From positions 1-6,163 of the forward strand of contig JAAOZZ010000142.1 of NCBI GenBank assembly GCA_012274175.1: DNA of 6,163 bases. Reading direction: 5' to 3'. The notes beneath the pieces are model-generated. The model saw only the letters and a program-made list of their open reading frames with translations, made no database searches and was not told the DNA's origin. Source of the stretch: Betaproteobacteria bacterium. Lineage in GTDB: Bacteria > Pseudomonadota > Gammaproteobacteria > Burkholderiales > Usitatibacteraceae. Shown here piece by piece: positions 5,540 to 6,163 of this stretch. The translations under genes and the position numbers were made by a program. Positions within the stretch are counted from its first letter, which is position 1, and each line of letters opens with the position of its first letter.

Positions 5540-6163
5540 TGCTTCGTCGCGGCGGATTCGAGCCACCGGAAGCGCCCCAGCCGCCGGCGATCCTCCGGGA
5601 TCCTGCCATTGAAGCGGATGAAGGTCCGCCGCGCGTCATCGTACCGGCCGCCGGCGACGTAGCCCGTGAGCGCCGCGCCGTAGAGGTATTCGATGTTGCG
5701 CTCGCCGGAGGCGTCCTCCAGAAGGCGCGCCGCGATGGAGGCCATGCGCCCGGCATCGCGGCGACCGACCGCGCGGAAGAGATCGAAGAGCCCCCGGGTG
5801 CGCTCGTCCAGCGCACCGTAGCAGGAGGACTTCTGCACCCGGTCCCACACCTCGTCGGACGCGGCCGCGGGCAGGTAGACGCTCACCAGCGTCGCCGTGG
5901 TGATCGCGGTGTCCCACCAATCGGTCGCGTCGAAACGCGCCTGGCAATCGATGAACCGCGCCTTGAACAGCGCGAACGCGCGGAATTCCGTGCCTAGCGC
6001 GGCGCGCGCCGGCGAGGATTCCTCGCCCAGGAGGTAGCGGCGCGCGTATTCGGCGCGCTCCGCCTGGCGCACGCGCTCGACCGTGGCCCGGGCCGCGAGC
6101 GTGATCGGATACGAGGGCGGCAGGGGTTCGCGGCTGGTCATGGCCACGAGGGGCCAGGGGGCA
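5536..6163 (-). CDS. Unrecognised protein, C-terminal part with helical-repeat character (5' end probably outside window)
   Basis: At least 208 residues are readable, with no stop up to the right edge. Possible starts at GTG 6147 or ATG 6141 have no ribosome site (upstream is CCCCCTGGCCCCTC), so this is more likely the tail of a longer gene. The first visible residues (APWPLVAM) could be the end of a membrane helix, followed by a Pro-rich linker (REPLPPSYPI) and a mostly helical soluble domain. The segment AALTGYVAGGRYDDARRTF, about 30 residues from the C-terminus, looks like a TPR helix pair. Two cysteines are present (in IDCQ and SSCYG). I do not recognise the family. Coupling to the pilin accessory gene suggests a membrane or envelope role; a pilin-modifying or O-antigen-ligase-like membrane enzyme with a C-terminal repeat domain is one guess, not supported by a motif I can see. 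Confidence 0.7.
   Translation of the reverse strand, partial: APWPLVAMTSREPLPPSYPITLAARATVERVRQAERAEYARRYLLGEESSPARAALGTEFRAFALFKARFIDCQARFDATDWWDTAITTATLVSVYLPAAASDEVWDRVQKSSCYGALDERTRGLFDLFRAVGRRDAGRMASIAARLLEDASGERNIEYLYGAALTGYVAGGRYDDARRTFIRFNGRIPEDRRRLGRFRWLESAATKQ

Noticed and set aside
4748..5662. 304-codon plus-strand frame antisense to the pilin accessory gene
   Set aside because: Arg/His-rich composition typical of an antisense shadow; the minus strand gives a coherent membrane protein with family motifs.

Overview
The window is a gene-dense piece of a high-GC (roughly two-thirds G+C or more by eye) proteobacterial chromosome, most likely betaproteobacterial. This rests on protein content (BepA-type M48 protease, SoxXA cytochromes, TusA, MoaC and a TfpX/TfpZ pilin accessory protein) and on GC-rich third codon positions; there is no rRNA or other marker to refine it. 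No tRNA, rRNA, CRISPR array, insertion sequence or integrase is visible. Coding density is near complete: the largest gap is about 75 bp and several genes overlap.

Layout. (1) Positions 1-1313, plus strand: the 3' end of an MFS exporter, then an HSDL2-like short-chain dehydrogenase joined to it by an ATGA overlap. (2) Positions 1320-2073, minus strand: moaC (molybdenum cofactor synthesis) followed by a small tusA-like sulfur-carrier gene. This block converges on the dehydrogenase, with a short hairpin at the junction. (3) Positions 2149-4779, plus strand: a BepA-like periplasmic metalloprotease with TPRs, then soxX and soxA, all overlapping and so probably one translationally coupled operon. 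(4) Positions 4781-6163, minus strand: a TfpX/TfpZ-like type IV pilin accessory membrane protein. It lies downstream of, and overlaps by ATGA, an unrecognised protein that runs off the right edge. The block meets soxA with one base between the stop codons.

How the genes may fit together. SoxX and SoxA form the periplasmic cytochrome that couples thiosulfate to the SoxYZ carrier. No soxYZ, soxB or soxCD is in the window, and soxA is followed directly by an opposing gene, so the rest of the pathway must be elsewhere or upstream on other transcripts. TusA carries persulfide sulfur in the cytoplasm, and MoaC makes the pterin precursor needed by molybdoenzymes (including SoxCD where present). A sulfur/molybdenum theme is therefore plausible, but it is inference from proximity. 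I see no clearly new multi-gene system. The most unusual points are the protease-soxX-soxA fusion of transcription units, the apparently mono-heme SoxA, the palindromic convergent junction at about 1312-1341, and the unidentified partial protein at the right edge.
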